Positions 16,881 to 25,467 of a stretch of 64,000 nucleotides of DNA are shown one piece after another; position 1 is the stretch's first letter, and every line of letters begins with the position of its first letter. The stretch is taken from NCBI GenBank assembly GCA_965230485.1, contig CBDDLA010000001.1:3348001-3412000 (forward strand), read 5' to 3'. The notes beneath the pieces were generated by a model. The model worked only from the letters and a program-made list of their open reading frames with translations, ran no database searches and was not told where the DNA came from. The position numbers and the translations under genes are program-made. This stretch comes from Putridiphycobacter sp965230485. GTDB taxonomy: Bacteria > Bacteroidota > Bacteroidia > Flavobacteriales_D > Crocinitomicaceae.

Positions 16881-17471
16881 TTAAGCCGCGTCTTTATTAT
16901 TTTTCTTTAGTTCTGCTAGACGATCTGCTTTTGCTTTTGAGATTTTTCCGGTCTCCGCGTAAACCTTGGCATCATTAAGTACAATATCTAGAGTGTCTTC
17001 CATTTTCTTTTTCATCATTCCATTCATCATAAACCCCATGATTCCTTTTGACCTAAATATGGCATTCATTACTAATTTCGATTGGCCTTCTCCTAATGAG
17101 ACAACTGTCCAGTCATTCTCTGCTTTTGTGATGAAACTTGGCATACCATGTTTAACCTCGTAAGCGAGGTTCATTTTGCTTTCGTCATACTTCAATAATT
17201 TTTCACTGATTTTATCGAAACCCTTCACGGTAACGTTACAGTACCTTTCACTGCATGTTGCACCTTCAAATTCGGCTTCTCCTGACCCTTCAGAATAATC
17301 GATATTTGAAGCCCACTTATAGACTTCTGTAAAACCAGGTCCTACCATATTCCATAATTTTTCTGAAGATACGTTAATAACGATTTCTCTGCTCAAATCA
17401 AATCCTTTTTCTTTTGTCATAGCTGTTGTTAAGGTTAATACTAAAATTAATGTTCCAATTACTTTTTTCAT
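16881..17471 (-). CDS. Secreted START/SRPBCC-like protein
   Basis: 196 residues from the ATG at 17471, which is preceded by an A-rich stretch; an upstream frame to 17498 lacks a good start. A cleavable signal peptide spans about 1-20 (VIGTLILVLTLTTAMT). The body has the SRPBCC pattern: REIVINVSSEKLWNMVG at its beginning, a middle beta sheet, and a long C-terminal helix (VLNDAKVYAETGKI). Such domains bind hydrophobic ligands. The gene follows an AraC regulator on the same strand (70-base gap), suggesting that regulator controls it. A terminator follows. Confidence 0.7.
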   Translation of the reverse strand: MKKVIGTLILVLTLTTAMTKEKGFDLSREIVINVSSEKLWNMVGPGFTEVYKWASNIDYSEGSGEAEFEGATCSERYCNVTVKGFDKISEKLLKYDESKMNLAYEVKHGMPSFITKAENDWTVVSLGEGQSKLVMNAIFRSKGIMGFMMNGMMKKKMEDTLDIVLNDAKVYAETGKISKAKADRLAELKKNNKDAA

Positions 17472-17541
17472 TTTTTTAAGTTTTTGTATTCGATACAAAT
17501 TTCATGATCAAATCTTGTAACAGTTTTCTACAAAAGGTCGA

Positions 17542-18378
17542 CTATTTTCTAGTTTGGCTCAACCTAAATTTTGAAGGAGATTGACCAAACCTTTTTTGAA
17601 AACTATCGGAAAAAGTTGTCACATCTTGAAATCCAGAATCAAAAGAAATTGAAGTAATACTATCGTTATTACATAGTAATAAAGACGCAGCATGTTCAAG
17701 TCTTTTTTCTTTGATGTATTTGGCCGGTGTTTCGTCATAAGTCTTTTTAAAAGCTCTTTTAAATGTGGAAAGACTCATATTACAAATGAAAGCAAGTTGA
17801 TCAATACTTAATGGATTCAATATATTTTTCTGAACGGCCTCTTGAAATTTCACGTTAACGGGCGAAAAAATATCGGATAGTAACTTTTGAATACTTTCAT
17901 GATCTTCTGATCTTAATAGAATCATGATGAGTTCTTTAATTTTTAGAATCCCTAGTTCTTCATCAATAGCCTCCGGATCCTCAAAAAAGACCACCAAATT
18001 ATTCATGTATTGCTCAATCAATTTATTACCAATTAATTTTTTGGGAACCTGATTATTCTCTCCAGTCACAAAGTCAGGAATTTCATCTTTGTAAATTTCT
18101 CTTAATAAATCAGGATATAAATATACAGCTATGGCCTCGCATTTGCCTTTATGATTAGAAGTTATGTACTTTTGTACATAGTTTCCGCAATTCTTAGTAA
18201 TTGCTTCTTTTTCTGAGATTTTGTGAACTCCTCTGGCATCATAACTGATCATTGTTCCTTCTATGATGTAGAAAAAGCAAGCAAAATCTTCTAAGGTTCC
18301 TTGCATGACGAAAGGCGGCGTAAAAATGGCCTTTTGGAACAATGGCATACCTTTAAACTCTATTATTTTACTTTCCAT
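17542..18378 (-). CDS. AraC-family transcriptional regulator
   Basis: 278 residues. The C-terminal double helix-turn-helix (about 185-275) has the family features: LAFICNMSLSTFKRAFKK, KYIKEKRLEHA and FDSGFQDVTTFSDSFQKRFG. The N-terminal half is a diverged sensor domain without a recognised ligand motif. It precedes a secreted START-like gene on the same strand. TATATTTG (minus strand, 18386-18393) lies only 7 bases before the ATG at 18378, so either the mRNA is nearly leaderless or translation starts at a later Met (for example residue 11). Confidence 0.85.
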   Translation of the reverse strand: MESKIIEFKGMPLFQKAIFTPPFVMQGTLEDFACFFYIIEGTMISYDARGVHKISEKEAITKNCGNYVQKYITSNHKGKCEAIAVYLYPDLLREIYKDEIPDFVTGENNQVPKKLIGNKLIEQYMNNLVVFFEDPEAIDEELGILKIKELIMILLRSEDHESIQKLLSDIFSPVNVKFQEAVQKNILNPLSIDQLAFICNMSLSTFKRAFKKTYDETPAKYIKEKRLEHAASLLLCNNDSITSISFDSGFQDVTTFSDSFQKRFGQSPSKFRLSQTRK

Positions 18379-18438
18379 ATTACTCCAAATATAAATGATA
18401 AGCCAGCCAAATACTTTCTGAAAAAGGTCAAATTTCTA

Positions 18439-18492
18439 ATCTTTTTAAAAACAGTTTGCGTCTATGACGGAGATGAATTTTTAAATGTGTAA
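18439..18492 (+). pseudogene. Remnant of a second rnz 3' end
   Basis: This 54-base stretch ends in TAA and matches the last 54 bases of rnz (16674-16727) at 40 positions without gaps. Both encode 17 residues with 9 identities (F, T, C and DGDEFL). Several differences are synonymous (TGT/TGC, GAT/GAC, GAG/GAA). Further upstream, AKY aligns with ARY of RNase Z if a 4-codon gap is allowed, but no full gene is present. It looks like the leftover end of a diverged rnz copy, now upstream of the AraC gene. Confidence 0.5.
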
Positions 18493-18632
18493 TCCATTAG
18501 TTGTATTTATTCTAGATGTTTGCTTTCTTTTCAACATTTGATAAGGGCAAAAAGGATCAATCAAAACTTTGATTTTTGTCATTTTGCGTTTATCACCTAT
18601 CCGGTAGTTTTGAAATCATAAAAGTTTTTGTA

Positions 18633-19196
18633 ATGCTTGTTAAAAGAATATTTGCGCTCATTTTCATTGGTGCCTTATCCATTTCTAAGGGAGTAATTAA
18701 AGCTCAGACTAATAAAGAACTACCATCCATTTCAATTGGTGTTGGTTACTATGGAGACCAAATAACACATCCTGGATTGCTTATTTTTGGTGAAGTAGGC
18801 CTGAATAAGCAAAATTGGTTATTAGGAAGAGTAAATGTTACAGGATATCGACATAAGGGACATTCGCGAAACATACTGATTCTGCCTGAACTCTTAGTAA
18901 GAACCTACACGGAGAATACAAATTATTGGGAAGCTTCTTTAGGTTCTGGACTACTTTATCAACGCTCTGATAGTCCAATTTATGAGTTAGAAGAAGATGA
19001 GTTCGTACAGAAAAATACAGGATATGTTTACTTTAACCCTTCGTTTGGTATCCGATATGGCAATACCATCCAACTAAAAGATCAACGTGTTCTGACACCA
19101 AGTCTTGGTGCAAGGATATCATATCAGTACCCATTCAACAATTTTTGGCTATTAAATGCTGCTCTTGATTTGTCGATTGCTTATAAATTTAAATAA
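18633..19196 (+). CDS. Secreted barrel-like protein of unknown function
   Basis: 187 residues from the ATG at 18633, giving a clean signal peptide (LVKRIFALIFIGALSIS, ending near KAQT); an upstream frame to 18576 adds 19 non-signal residues. The mature protein has about eight amphipathic strands with glycine and aromatic girdles (SIGVGYYGDQ, GVGS-like turns, LSIAYKFK at the end), consistent with a small outer-membrane barrel. It ends 1 base before the next gene's ATG, so the two are translationally coupled. Function unknown. Confidence 0.55.
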   Translation: MLVKRIFALIFIGALSISKGVIKAQTNKELPSISIGVGYYGDQITHPGLLIFGEVGLNKQNWLLGRVNVTGYRHKGHSRNILILPELLVRTYTENTNYWEASLGSGLLYQRSDSPIYELEEDEFVQKNTGYVYFNPSFGIRYGNTIQLKDQRVLTPSLGARISYQYPFNNFWLLNAALDLSIAYKFK

Positions 19197-19197
19197 A

Positions 19198-20214
19198 ATG
19201 ATAAAGTTCGTATCTCTTATCTTTCTCTTTATAGTGTTGAATGCCTGCAAAAAAGAACCACTTGGAAATGATTTCGTTTTTGTCCGACATAAAAATGCAG
19301 ACATGCCCTTATGGGTTAAAGGGAATGTAACATCAGATGTCTTCATTATTTATTTGCATGGTGGTCCTGGAGGAAGCAGCTTCATAGATATTCAAAATAA
19401 TTTTTTTTCTGGTATTGAAGAAGTTTACGCCATGGTGTATTATGACCAACGTGCCTCAGGAAATAGTCTTGGAAAAAGCAGAAATGAATTACTCACACTT
19501 GATCAATTTGTTGAGGATTTAGATGTTGTGATACAATATATTCAGCAAACCTATGCTCCGTCTAATATCGTTTTAATGGGCCATAGTTGGGGAGGTACAT
19601 TGGGAACAGCGTATTTATTAAATTCCGATTACCAAACTAAAGTGAGTGGATGGATAGAAGTTGATGGAGGGCATAATTTAGGGGCAAGGGCTTACGAGTA
19701 TTCAAAGAATTATGTGCTTGAAGTAGCTGATAGTCTAATAGAAAATCAGATTGACGAATCTGATTGGTTAGATATTAAAGCGTATTATCAGGACAAAACA
19801 AGTTGGCGAAACCCTGAGGTCATCATACAGCATGGTTTGCACGTTACGCAAGCTGGAGGATATTTTTATGATGAAAGCAACCGTGAAGGCCTAGTAGGTA
19901 TAAAAAACATCTTGTTTTCTGAAACTAACTTTTTAGCCTTGCTTACACAGAATAAGCACGTTGTTAAGCACATGGATATTTGGCATTATGATTTTACTGA
20001 TCGTTTAAATGAAATAACAATACCATCACTATTATTATGGGGACAGACAGATGGTATTTTGCCTGTACAATTAGCCTATGAAGCAGATTCAGTGATGCAC
20101 CTATCAGAAGATCAATTTTATATTTTTCAAAAGTCTGGACATTCTCCTCATTATGAGGAAAATGGTTTGTTTAATCAAAAAGTAATAACGTTTATTGCAG
20201 ATTATATTGAATAG
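19198..20214 (+). CDS. Alpha/beta-hydrolase lipoprotein (prolyl-aminopeptidase-like)
   Basis: 338 residues from the ATG at 19198. The lipoprotein signal ends in VLNAC. The hydrolase core shows the oxyanion motif HGGPGGS, the nucleophile elbow GHSWGG, the acid in WGQTDGILP and the histidine in SGHSPH. HGGPGG with DQRASGNS is characteristic of the S33 proline-iminopeptidase group, but the true substrate cannot be told. It immediately follows the barrel-like gene. Likely periplasm-facing or surface-exposed. Confidence 0.8.
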   Translation: MIKFVSLIFLFIVLNACKKEPLGNDFVFVRHKNADMPLWVKGNVTSDVFIIYLHGGPGGSSFIDIQNNFFSGIEEVYAMVYYDQRASGNSLGKSRNELLTLDQFVEDLDVVIQYIQQTYAPSNIVLMGHSWGGTLGTAYLLNSDYQTKVSGWIEVDGGHNLGARAYEYSKNYVLEVADSLIENQIDESDWLDIKAYYQDKTSWRNPEVIIQHGLHVTQAGGYFYDESNREGLVGIKNILFSETNFLALLTQNKHVVKHMDIWHYDFTDRLNEITIPSLLLWGQTDGILPVQLAYEADSVMHLSEDQFYIFQKSGHSPHYEENGLFNQKVITFIADYIE

Positions 20215-20250
20215 CGGAAGTGCTATACGGTAAAATAAATTGCTTCACTT

Positions 20251-20279
20251 TGTCCACAAAATAAGGTTTCATTTGTCAT
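20251..20279 (+). promoter_or_regulatory. Candidate ECF-sigma target promoter of the YCII gene
   Basis: TGTCCA (20251-20256) and TGTCAT (20274-20279) are separated by 17 bases and lie 40 bases before the YCII ATG. The gene is followed by an ECF42-type sigma factor, a group that usually controls its neighbouring DGPF/YCII genes. The two-block layout fits an ECF promoter, but I have not matched it to a verified consensus. Confidence 0.35.
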
Positions 20280-20318
20280 AGTTATAAATAGATCATAATT
20301 TTAACTAAAAAAGAAACA

Positions 20319-20666
20319 ATGAAAGAGTATTTGATGTTAATTCGAGAGAATTTAGAGAATTACGGAAAAATGACGCAACAGGAAATGCAAGAGGATATTG
20401 CAAAACACGTCAAATGGGTTGAGGGGTTGGTGAAAAATGGAAACTTCAAAGGGGGCAATCCTTTAACTCCTATGGGGAAATCAGTAAAAGGCACCAGTAA
20501 AATCGTGACGGATGGTCCTTATATAGAGTCGAAGGAAGGTGTGAGCGGATTTTATTTTTTACTTGCGAATTCATTAGAAGAAGCTACAGAAATTGCAAAA
20601 GGTTGCCCTTCGTTAGAAATAGGAGGAACTGTCGAAATCCGCGAAACCATTCAAACGGACCAATAA
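20319..20666 (+). CDS. YCII-related (DGPF-type) protein
   Basis: 115 residues. Small ferredoxin-like fold of the YCII family: MKEYLMLIRENLENYGKM at the start, a central KGTSKIVTDGPYIESKEGVSGFY segment containing the DGPF-like motif DGPY, and the end GGTVEIRET. Members of this DGPF group are the typical partners of ECF42 sigma factors. The stop is 6 bases before the sigma gene, so the two form an operon. Precise activity is unknown. Confidence 0.88.
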   Translation: MKEYLMLIRENLENYGKMTQQEMQEDIAKHVKWVEGLVKNGNFKGGNPLTPMGKSVKGTSKIVTDGPYIESKEGVSGFYFLLANSLEEATEIAKGCPSLEIGGTVEIRETIQTDQ

Positions 20667-20672
20667 TACGAA

Positions 20673-21938
20673 TTGGCAAAGCACGATCATATTAATCAGT
20701 TAACAGCACGTCTTTTCCGCGAAAATTCGGGAAAGATGGTGGCTGTTTTGTCCCATTTATTTGGCCTCAAACAGATTGATCGTATCAATGATATTGTTCA
20801 GGATACATTTGAAAAAGCACTAATCAAGTGGACATCAAATGAACTCCCTGAAAACCCATCTGCATGGTTAATGCAGGTTGCTAAAAATACAGCCATTAAT
20901 ACGTTTAAACGGGATAGCAAGATGTTAGCTTTTTCACCGTCGATCTATCTAAAGCATTTTGAAAAAGGATTTGAAAATGAGTTTAATCTATTGCTTTCGC
21001 CTAAGGAAATCAAAGATAGTCAACTAAGACTTTTATTCACATGTTGTCATCCAAATGTTTCGGAAAAGAATCAAATCATTATTACCCTAAATATTCTCTG
21101 TGGTTTTGGAGTTCCAGAAATTGCGAATGCATTAATGATGAAAGAAGAGGCTGTAAAAAAGGCCCTTGTGAGAAGCAAAGCGGCACTAAGAGAACTGGAT
21201 AATATCCTTCAAACACGTATCGTTACGAAATTAGAAGAGCGCTTAAAAACGGTACGAACGGTCATATATTTAATGTTTAACGAAGGGTATAAAACCACCC
21301 GAGGTCTCAATGGAATTGACAACGATTTATGCTATGAAGCAATTCGGTTAGGGAAGCTACTCAATCATGATGATAATGAAACAAACGCACTTATCTCCTT
21401 AATGTTTTTTAATTTGTCACGTTTTCCAGCTAGAATTAATGATAATTTTGAATGGCTGACTTTGGCTGAACAAGACCGAAGCTTATGGAACTCTGTTTTT
21501 ATTGAAGAGGGTTATTATTATTTAAGACAAGCCATAAATTCGGAAACTTTAACTCGTTTTCATATAGAAGCTATCATTGCTTCAGTACACTGTTCTGCTC
21601 CTTCGTTTGAAGAAACGGATTGGCACAAAATCGTGTATCTGTATAATCAATTAACTCTTTTGGAACCTCATTCAACAATTATTACAATTAATCGAATTAT
21701 TGCCGAAAGTCACCTTTCTAGTAAACAGAGTATTCAGAAATTAGAAGAACTAGAGGTTGATATGGATTCAAAAATGAGTTTTTTGGTCCATGCTGCAAAG
21801 GCAGATATTCATAAACGAAGGGGAGAATTAAAAAAAGCAAAAACGGCTTATTTAGAAGCACTTAATTTATCTGTTTCTCCGATAGATAAAAAATTTTTAG
21901 AATCAAAAATTCTACAAATTCAAATCAGTAAAAACTAA
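20673..21938 (+). CDS. ECF42-type RNA polymerase sigma factor with C-terminal extension
   Basis: 421 residues. Sigma region 2 is about residues 10-80 (DRINDIVQDTFEKALIKW, NPSAWLMQVAKNTAIN) and region 4 about 115-175 (IIITLNILCGFGVPEIANALMMKEEAVKKALVRSKAALRE). The remaining roughly 240 residues form the helical, TPR-like extension typical of group ECF42 (DUF6596). It is paired with a DGPF protein as expected for the group. The start is TTG at 20673: no ATG is available between the preceding stop and the conserved N-terminus. There is no anti-sigma gene; control is probably through the C-terminal extension. Confidence 0.9.
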   Translation: MAKHDHINQLTARLFRENSGKMVAVLSHLFGLKQIDRINDIVQDTFEKALIKWTSNELPENPSAWLMQVAKNTAINTFKRDSKMLAFSPSIYLKHFEKGFENEFNLLLSPKEIKDSQLRLLFTCCHPNVSEKNQIIITLNILCGFGVPEIANALMMKEEAVKKALVRSKAALRELDNILQTRIVTKLEERLKTVRTVIYLMFNEGYKTTRGLNGIDNDLCYEAIRLGKLLNHDDNETNALISLMFFNLSRFPARINDNFEWLTLAEQDRSLWNSVFIEEGYYYLRQAINSETLTRFHIEAIIASVHCSAPSFEETDWHKIVYLYNQLTLLEPHSTIITINRIIAESHLSSKQSIQKLEELEVDMDSKMSFLVHAAKADIHKRRGELKKAKTAYLEALNLSVSPIDKKFLESKILQIQISKN

Positions 21939-21952
21939 TTAAACAAATTATT

Positions 21953-22624
21953 ATGAGATACTTTAACGACTCATTTATAAACTTTTTTAATGAATTATCA
22001 GCAAATAATAACAAAGCATGGTTTGACGAACACCGAAAAGTATATGAAAAAGAAGTAAAAAAACCATTTGCTAGTCTGGTACAAGAAATGATTAATCGTA
22101 TTAATAAGCATGAATCTGAGGTGCAAATTAAGCCTTCTGAAGCCATTATGAGGATTAATAAAGACATTCGATTTTCAAAAGAAAAAATACCATATAATAC
22201 TCATGTAGGGGCTAATATTTCTAAGTTTGGAAAAAAAGATAAGTCTTACCCTGGATTTTATTTTCAATTATCTCCAAGAGGTATTATGATTTATGGTGGT
22301 ATTTACATGGTAGATACTAAAAAACTGCAAAGTATTCGCCATTATATTAGTGATCATTTGAAAGCTTTTTCAGAAGCATACAGTGATCCATTATTTATCA
22401 AAACCTACAAGAAAATAGCAGGAGAGCAAAATAAAAGAATTCCTAAGGAATTTCAGGAAATAGTGAAAAAAGAGCCTTTGGTTGCTAACAAGCAATTTTA
22501 TTATTCTACGGAATTGCCACAAACCGTCATCACGTCTGAACAACTGCCAGAAAAACTAATGGCATGTTATCTTGCGGGAAGAAATATGAGTGATTTTTTG
22601 AGAGAGGGGTGGAACAATGGATGA
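21953..22624 (+). CDS. DUF2461 family protein
   Basis: 223 residues. The N-terminal FFNELSANNNKAWFDEHRKVYE followed by RINKDIRFSKEKIPY and the GGIYMVDTKKLQSIR region matches DUF2461 (TIGR02453), a family common in Bacteroidota with no established function. Length is normal. The ATG lies 14 bases after the sigma-factor stop, so it may share the transcript. No signal peptide, so probably cytoplasmic. Confidence 0.85.
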   Translation: MRYFNDSFINFFNELSANNNKAWFDEHRKVYEKEVKKPFASLVQEMINRINKHESEVQIKPSEAIMRINKDIRFSKEKIPYNTHVGANISKFGKKDKSYPGFYFQLSPRGIMIYGGIYMVDTKKLQSIRHYISDHLKAFSEAYSDPLFIKTYKKIAGEQNKRIPKEFQEIVKKEPLVANKQFYYSTELPQTVITSEQLPEKLMACYLAGRNMSDFLREGWNNG

Positions 22625-22712
22625 TACTTAGATAAAATAAAAACAAAACAGATTCAATGCACTTAAAAAATCTAATTGATGTATATTGGCATCCGATTTA
22701 AAAGTGTAAAAT

Positions 22713-24551
22713 ATGCGAGGCAACGACGTGCTAAACTATATAGATGATGTTTTAAAAAATATGCCGGCCAATTGGCTAGATTTAACCACCCACCGACTAG
22801 ATATTTATAATGAGGAATTAGCTAAAAGACAATTCCTGGTTGAATTTGAATCATGCTTTCAAGAAAAGAATGCTGAAAAATCAGTTTTGGAGAAATTACC
22901 GACGGCATACGACTATATCCGATTAGGCCACCCATTATCTTGTATTTTAGAATGGACCATTGCTAAGTTGAATAATCGAAAAGCAGATAGTGTGATAAGC
23001 TTTTCGTCAAGAACAATTCCAATTCTATCGGTATTGAGGACAAACCTCTTGAGCCATAAAAACACCAGGATTATATATTCAGAGAGCTTGCCAAACTGTT
23101 TTGATGCTCAAACGATTAAAGATATTTATGGTTATCAGTTTGAATTAGAGAAAGTAGAGAATATTGAAAACATCTCATCCTTTGATGGTAGCACAGTTTA
23201 TATTTCTGAACATGATGATATCAGCAGGTTTGACCTTCTTTCACATGTTGATTTTTTTATTAAAACTCATGCAGAACTAGGGAGCGTATTACTGGTAAAT
23301 GGTGAAGGAAATGAAAAATATATTGCTGATATTCAACATGTCAGAAGGAGAGAGACCATTGCCATGACACCTGCAAACACACTTATCGCATTAAATAGTA
23401 TTTTAGGACGGCCAACAGCTACGCAAACTAGCGATTCAAATAAAATAAGTGTGTTACGTTCGGTAAAGGAAATTACTGGCACCAACGTTGAAGCCTTAAT
23501 TGGCTCAAGTGGATTGTCAATACAGTATGCTATTGTGATGGGACTTATCCATGAGGCCATAGAAAATCATAAGGAAAAAGCAATTAAAATTATCATTCCG
23601 CCTAACTGCTACGGAGGAACAAATGATCAAGCGAGAAGAGTTGCTGCTTGTATTGATAATATTGAAGTACTTGATTTACCAGTTGATGGTGGTAAAGATA
23701 TGGTACAGGGTATTGAAGAAGTTTTAGATGAAGTTGCCTTGGAAGATGCTATCCCATATATTATTGCTGAAATACCAACAAACCCAAGAGTTGAAGTACC
23801 AGACTTAATTAAATTGAAGGATGCATTGGTAAAGGAAAGGCAAACAAAAAATGGTAAAACAGCCATTAGCCCTGTTTTTATTTTAGACCAAACTTTTTGT
23901 CCAAATGTTCGCTTTTTAGGCGACAATAATATCCTTTCTGAAGTGAAAACCATTGCCTATGTTAGTGGGTCTAAATTCCCTAGTGGTGGTAAATGTACAG
24001 CAGGTTATTGTGTCTCTAATAGCCAATCTAAACCATTGATGGAAAAAATAGTGCTACATTTAAAACTATGCGATAACGAAGCCACTCCGCTTCAATTAGA
24101 GATACTCGCGGAGCAATTACCATCTATGATTCAAAGAATAGATGATGCCTATCAAAATACGCAAGAATTTGTAAATTATATAGAAGCCACATTACCAGCT
24201 GCTAAAATCAATTTTGTGTCAAAAGAATTAGCGGATCAAGGTTTTACGCCATCTGTATTTTCTCTCGACCTACCTACCAAAGGAAATACTGACCAAGAGA
24301 GAGAGTCATATAAGAGAGCACTCAATCTTAAATTAATTAATCTAATGATTGGTGAAATTCCGAATGAAAGTAAATATTGCGTCAGTTACGGGCAGCTAAA
24401 AGGCTGTTATTGGACCATTCCTGCAACATCTACTCAAGGGACAACAAAAGAAGGTGATAAAGATTACATTGTTAGAGTAGCATTGTCAGCGAATATGGAT
24501 TTGGAGCGTCATAAAAAAATCTTTTCAGATTTTGTTGACGGTGTTATTTAG
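22713..24551 (+). CDS. PLP-dependent enzyme of the Cys/Met-metabolism fold (612 residues)
   Basis: The middle and C-terminal parts (about 225-610) have the cystathionine-gamma-synthase type of aspartate aminotransferase fold. SGSKFPSGGKCTAGY contains the probable PLP-binding lysine K421, and DQTFCPNVRF the preceding strand. The first 200 residues are an extra alpha/beta domain not found in the usual 380-430-residue enzymes. I do not know the reaction; trans-sulfuration or amino-acid lyase chemistry is plausible. It appears monocistronic, and the neighbouring genes do not help. Confidence 0.7.
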   Translation: MRGNDVLNYIDDVLKNMPANWLDLTTHRLDIYNEELAKRQFLVEFESCFQEKNAEKSVLEKLPTAYDYIRLGHPLSCILEWTIAKLNNRKADSVISFSSRTIPILSVLRTNLLSHKNTRIIYSESLPNCFDAQTIKDIYGYQFELEKVENIENISSFDGSTVYISEHDDISRFDLLSHVDFFIKTHAELGSVLLVNGEGNEKYIADIQHVRRRETIAMTPANTLIALNSILGRPTATQTSDSNKISVLRSVKEITGTNVEALIGSSGLSIQYAIVMGLIHEAIENHKEKAIKIIIPPNCYGGTNDQARRVAACIDNIEVLDLPVDGGKDMVQGIEEVLDEVALEDAIPYIIAEIPTNPRVEVPDLIKLKDALVKERQTKNGKTAISPVFILDQTFCPNVRFLGDNNILSEVKTIAYVSGSKFPSGGKCTAGYCVSNSQSKPLMEKIVLHLKLCDNEATPLQLEILAEQLPSMIQRIDDAYQNTQEFVNYIEATLPAAKINFVSKELADQGFTPSVFSLDLPTKGNTDQERESYKRALNLKLINLMIGEIPNESKYCVSYGQLKGCYWTIPATSTQGTTKEGDKDYIVRVALSANMDLERHKKIFSDFVDGVI

Positions 24552-24600
24552 GTCAGCTTAATAATAAATCAGCTATTCTTAGCAGAGTTATACCATATGG

Positions 24601-24825
24601 ATGAATAGAAATGTAAGTGAGAAAATAATAAGGATTTGTTCTGAAAAAATAGAAAAAAAGGGAGACAGTGTAGGGCTCTCTTTCTATGCTTTTTTTGCGA
24701 ATAAAAACGATAATCCAGACCAATTGATGGAAGTCGCTGAATGGTGGATTAAGAAACATAAGCTGGATCATTTCGAAAAAGCTAAAAAAATAAAAGAGAT
24801 GGTGGAAAATGAGCTAATAGCTTAA
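24601..24825 (+). CDS. DUF6500-like small protein
   Basis: 74 residues, soluble and charged. EKIIRICSEKIEKKGDSVGLSFYAFFANKND followed by AEWWIKKHKLDHFEKA and KIKEMV matches my memory of the small DUF6500 family, found across Bacteroidota and Proteobacteria. No catalytic motif is obvious. A 49-base gap separates it from the PLP enzyme. Function unknown. Confidence 0.75.
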   Translation: MNRNVSEKIIRICSEKIEKKGDSVGLSFYAFFANKNDNPDQLMEVAEWWIKKHKLDHFEKAKKIKEMVENELIA

Positions 24826-24894
24826 AAAGTTTTATCATTGTTTATGATACTTTGAATTTGATGCTTTGATTTATCTTATATTTATTCAAAATGA

Positions 24895-25467
24895 ATGGTA
24901 AGTAATGTCATGATTTTGCAAACAAGCAGGTTGAAAATTGAAAAAGCATCAGAAGTTGATGTAGATTTCTTTTTTCAGCTGCTAAACTCTCCAAATTGGA
25001 TTAAAAATATTGGCGATAGAGGTATTGATGATAAAACCAAAGCCTTAGCCTATATTCAGAACAGTCTAATTAAGTCATATCAAATACATGGTTTTGGGTT
25101 ATATAAAATGATAACCGCAGAAACTCATATCCCTATTGGGATTTGCGGTTTTGTAAAAAGGGAGTACCTTAATTATTCAGATATTGGGTTTGCAATTTTA
25201 CCAGAATATGAAGGACTTGGATACACAAGTGAAGCCATTAAAGGACTTATTGATTATGGTTTCTCAAAACTTGGATTGCTTACTATTTTAGGCATTACCA
25301 ATGAGTGTAATAATGCATCTTGTCATTTATTGCAAAAATCGGGTCTTAAGAAAGTTGGAAAATTCACCGAAAATAAGGGTGAAGAGCTGTTGTTATTTTC
25401 TAATTCCGAAGTAATACCGATAAACAATTATTTCACCAGTAAATCGAATATACTATTAAGTGAATGA
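24895..25467 (+). CDS. GNAT-family N-acetyltransferase (RimJ-like)
   Basis: 190 residues; ATG at 24910 (residue 6, MILQTSRLKIEKA) is an equally good start and matches the family N-terminus better. GNAT features are the beta4 segment IPIGICGFVKR, the acetyl-CoA motif in LPEYEGLGYTSEAI (the Q/RxxGxG/A equivalent), and NECNNASCHLLQKSGLKKVG. Closest to the RimJ/RimL group, which acetylates protein N-termini or small amines. The stop overlaps the next ATG (ATGA). Substrate unknown. Confidence 0.85.
   Translation: MVSNVMILQTSRLKIEKASEVDVDFFFQLLNSPNWIKNIGDRGIDDKTKALAYIQNSLIKSYQIHGFGLYKMITAETHIPIGICGFVKREYLNYSDIGFAILPEYEGLGYTSEAIKGLIDYGFSKLGLLTILGITNECNNASCHLLQKSGLKKVGKFTENKGEELLLFSNSEVIPINNYFTSKSNILLSE

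Noticed and set aside
16769..16978. 69-codon plus-strand ORF between rnz and the START-like gene
   Set aside because: It reads through the terminator hairpin and the antisense strand of the START-like gene, with no homology or ribosome-binding site.
18301..18438. Upstream part of a 63-codon frame leading into the rnz remnant
   Set aside because: It overlaps the AraC coding strand in antisense and lacks the conserved RNase Z motifs; only the last 17 codons, and weakly an AKY match, resemble rnz.
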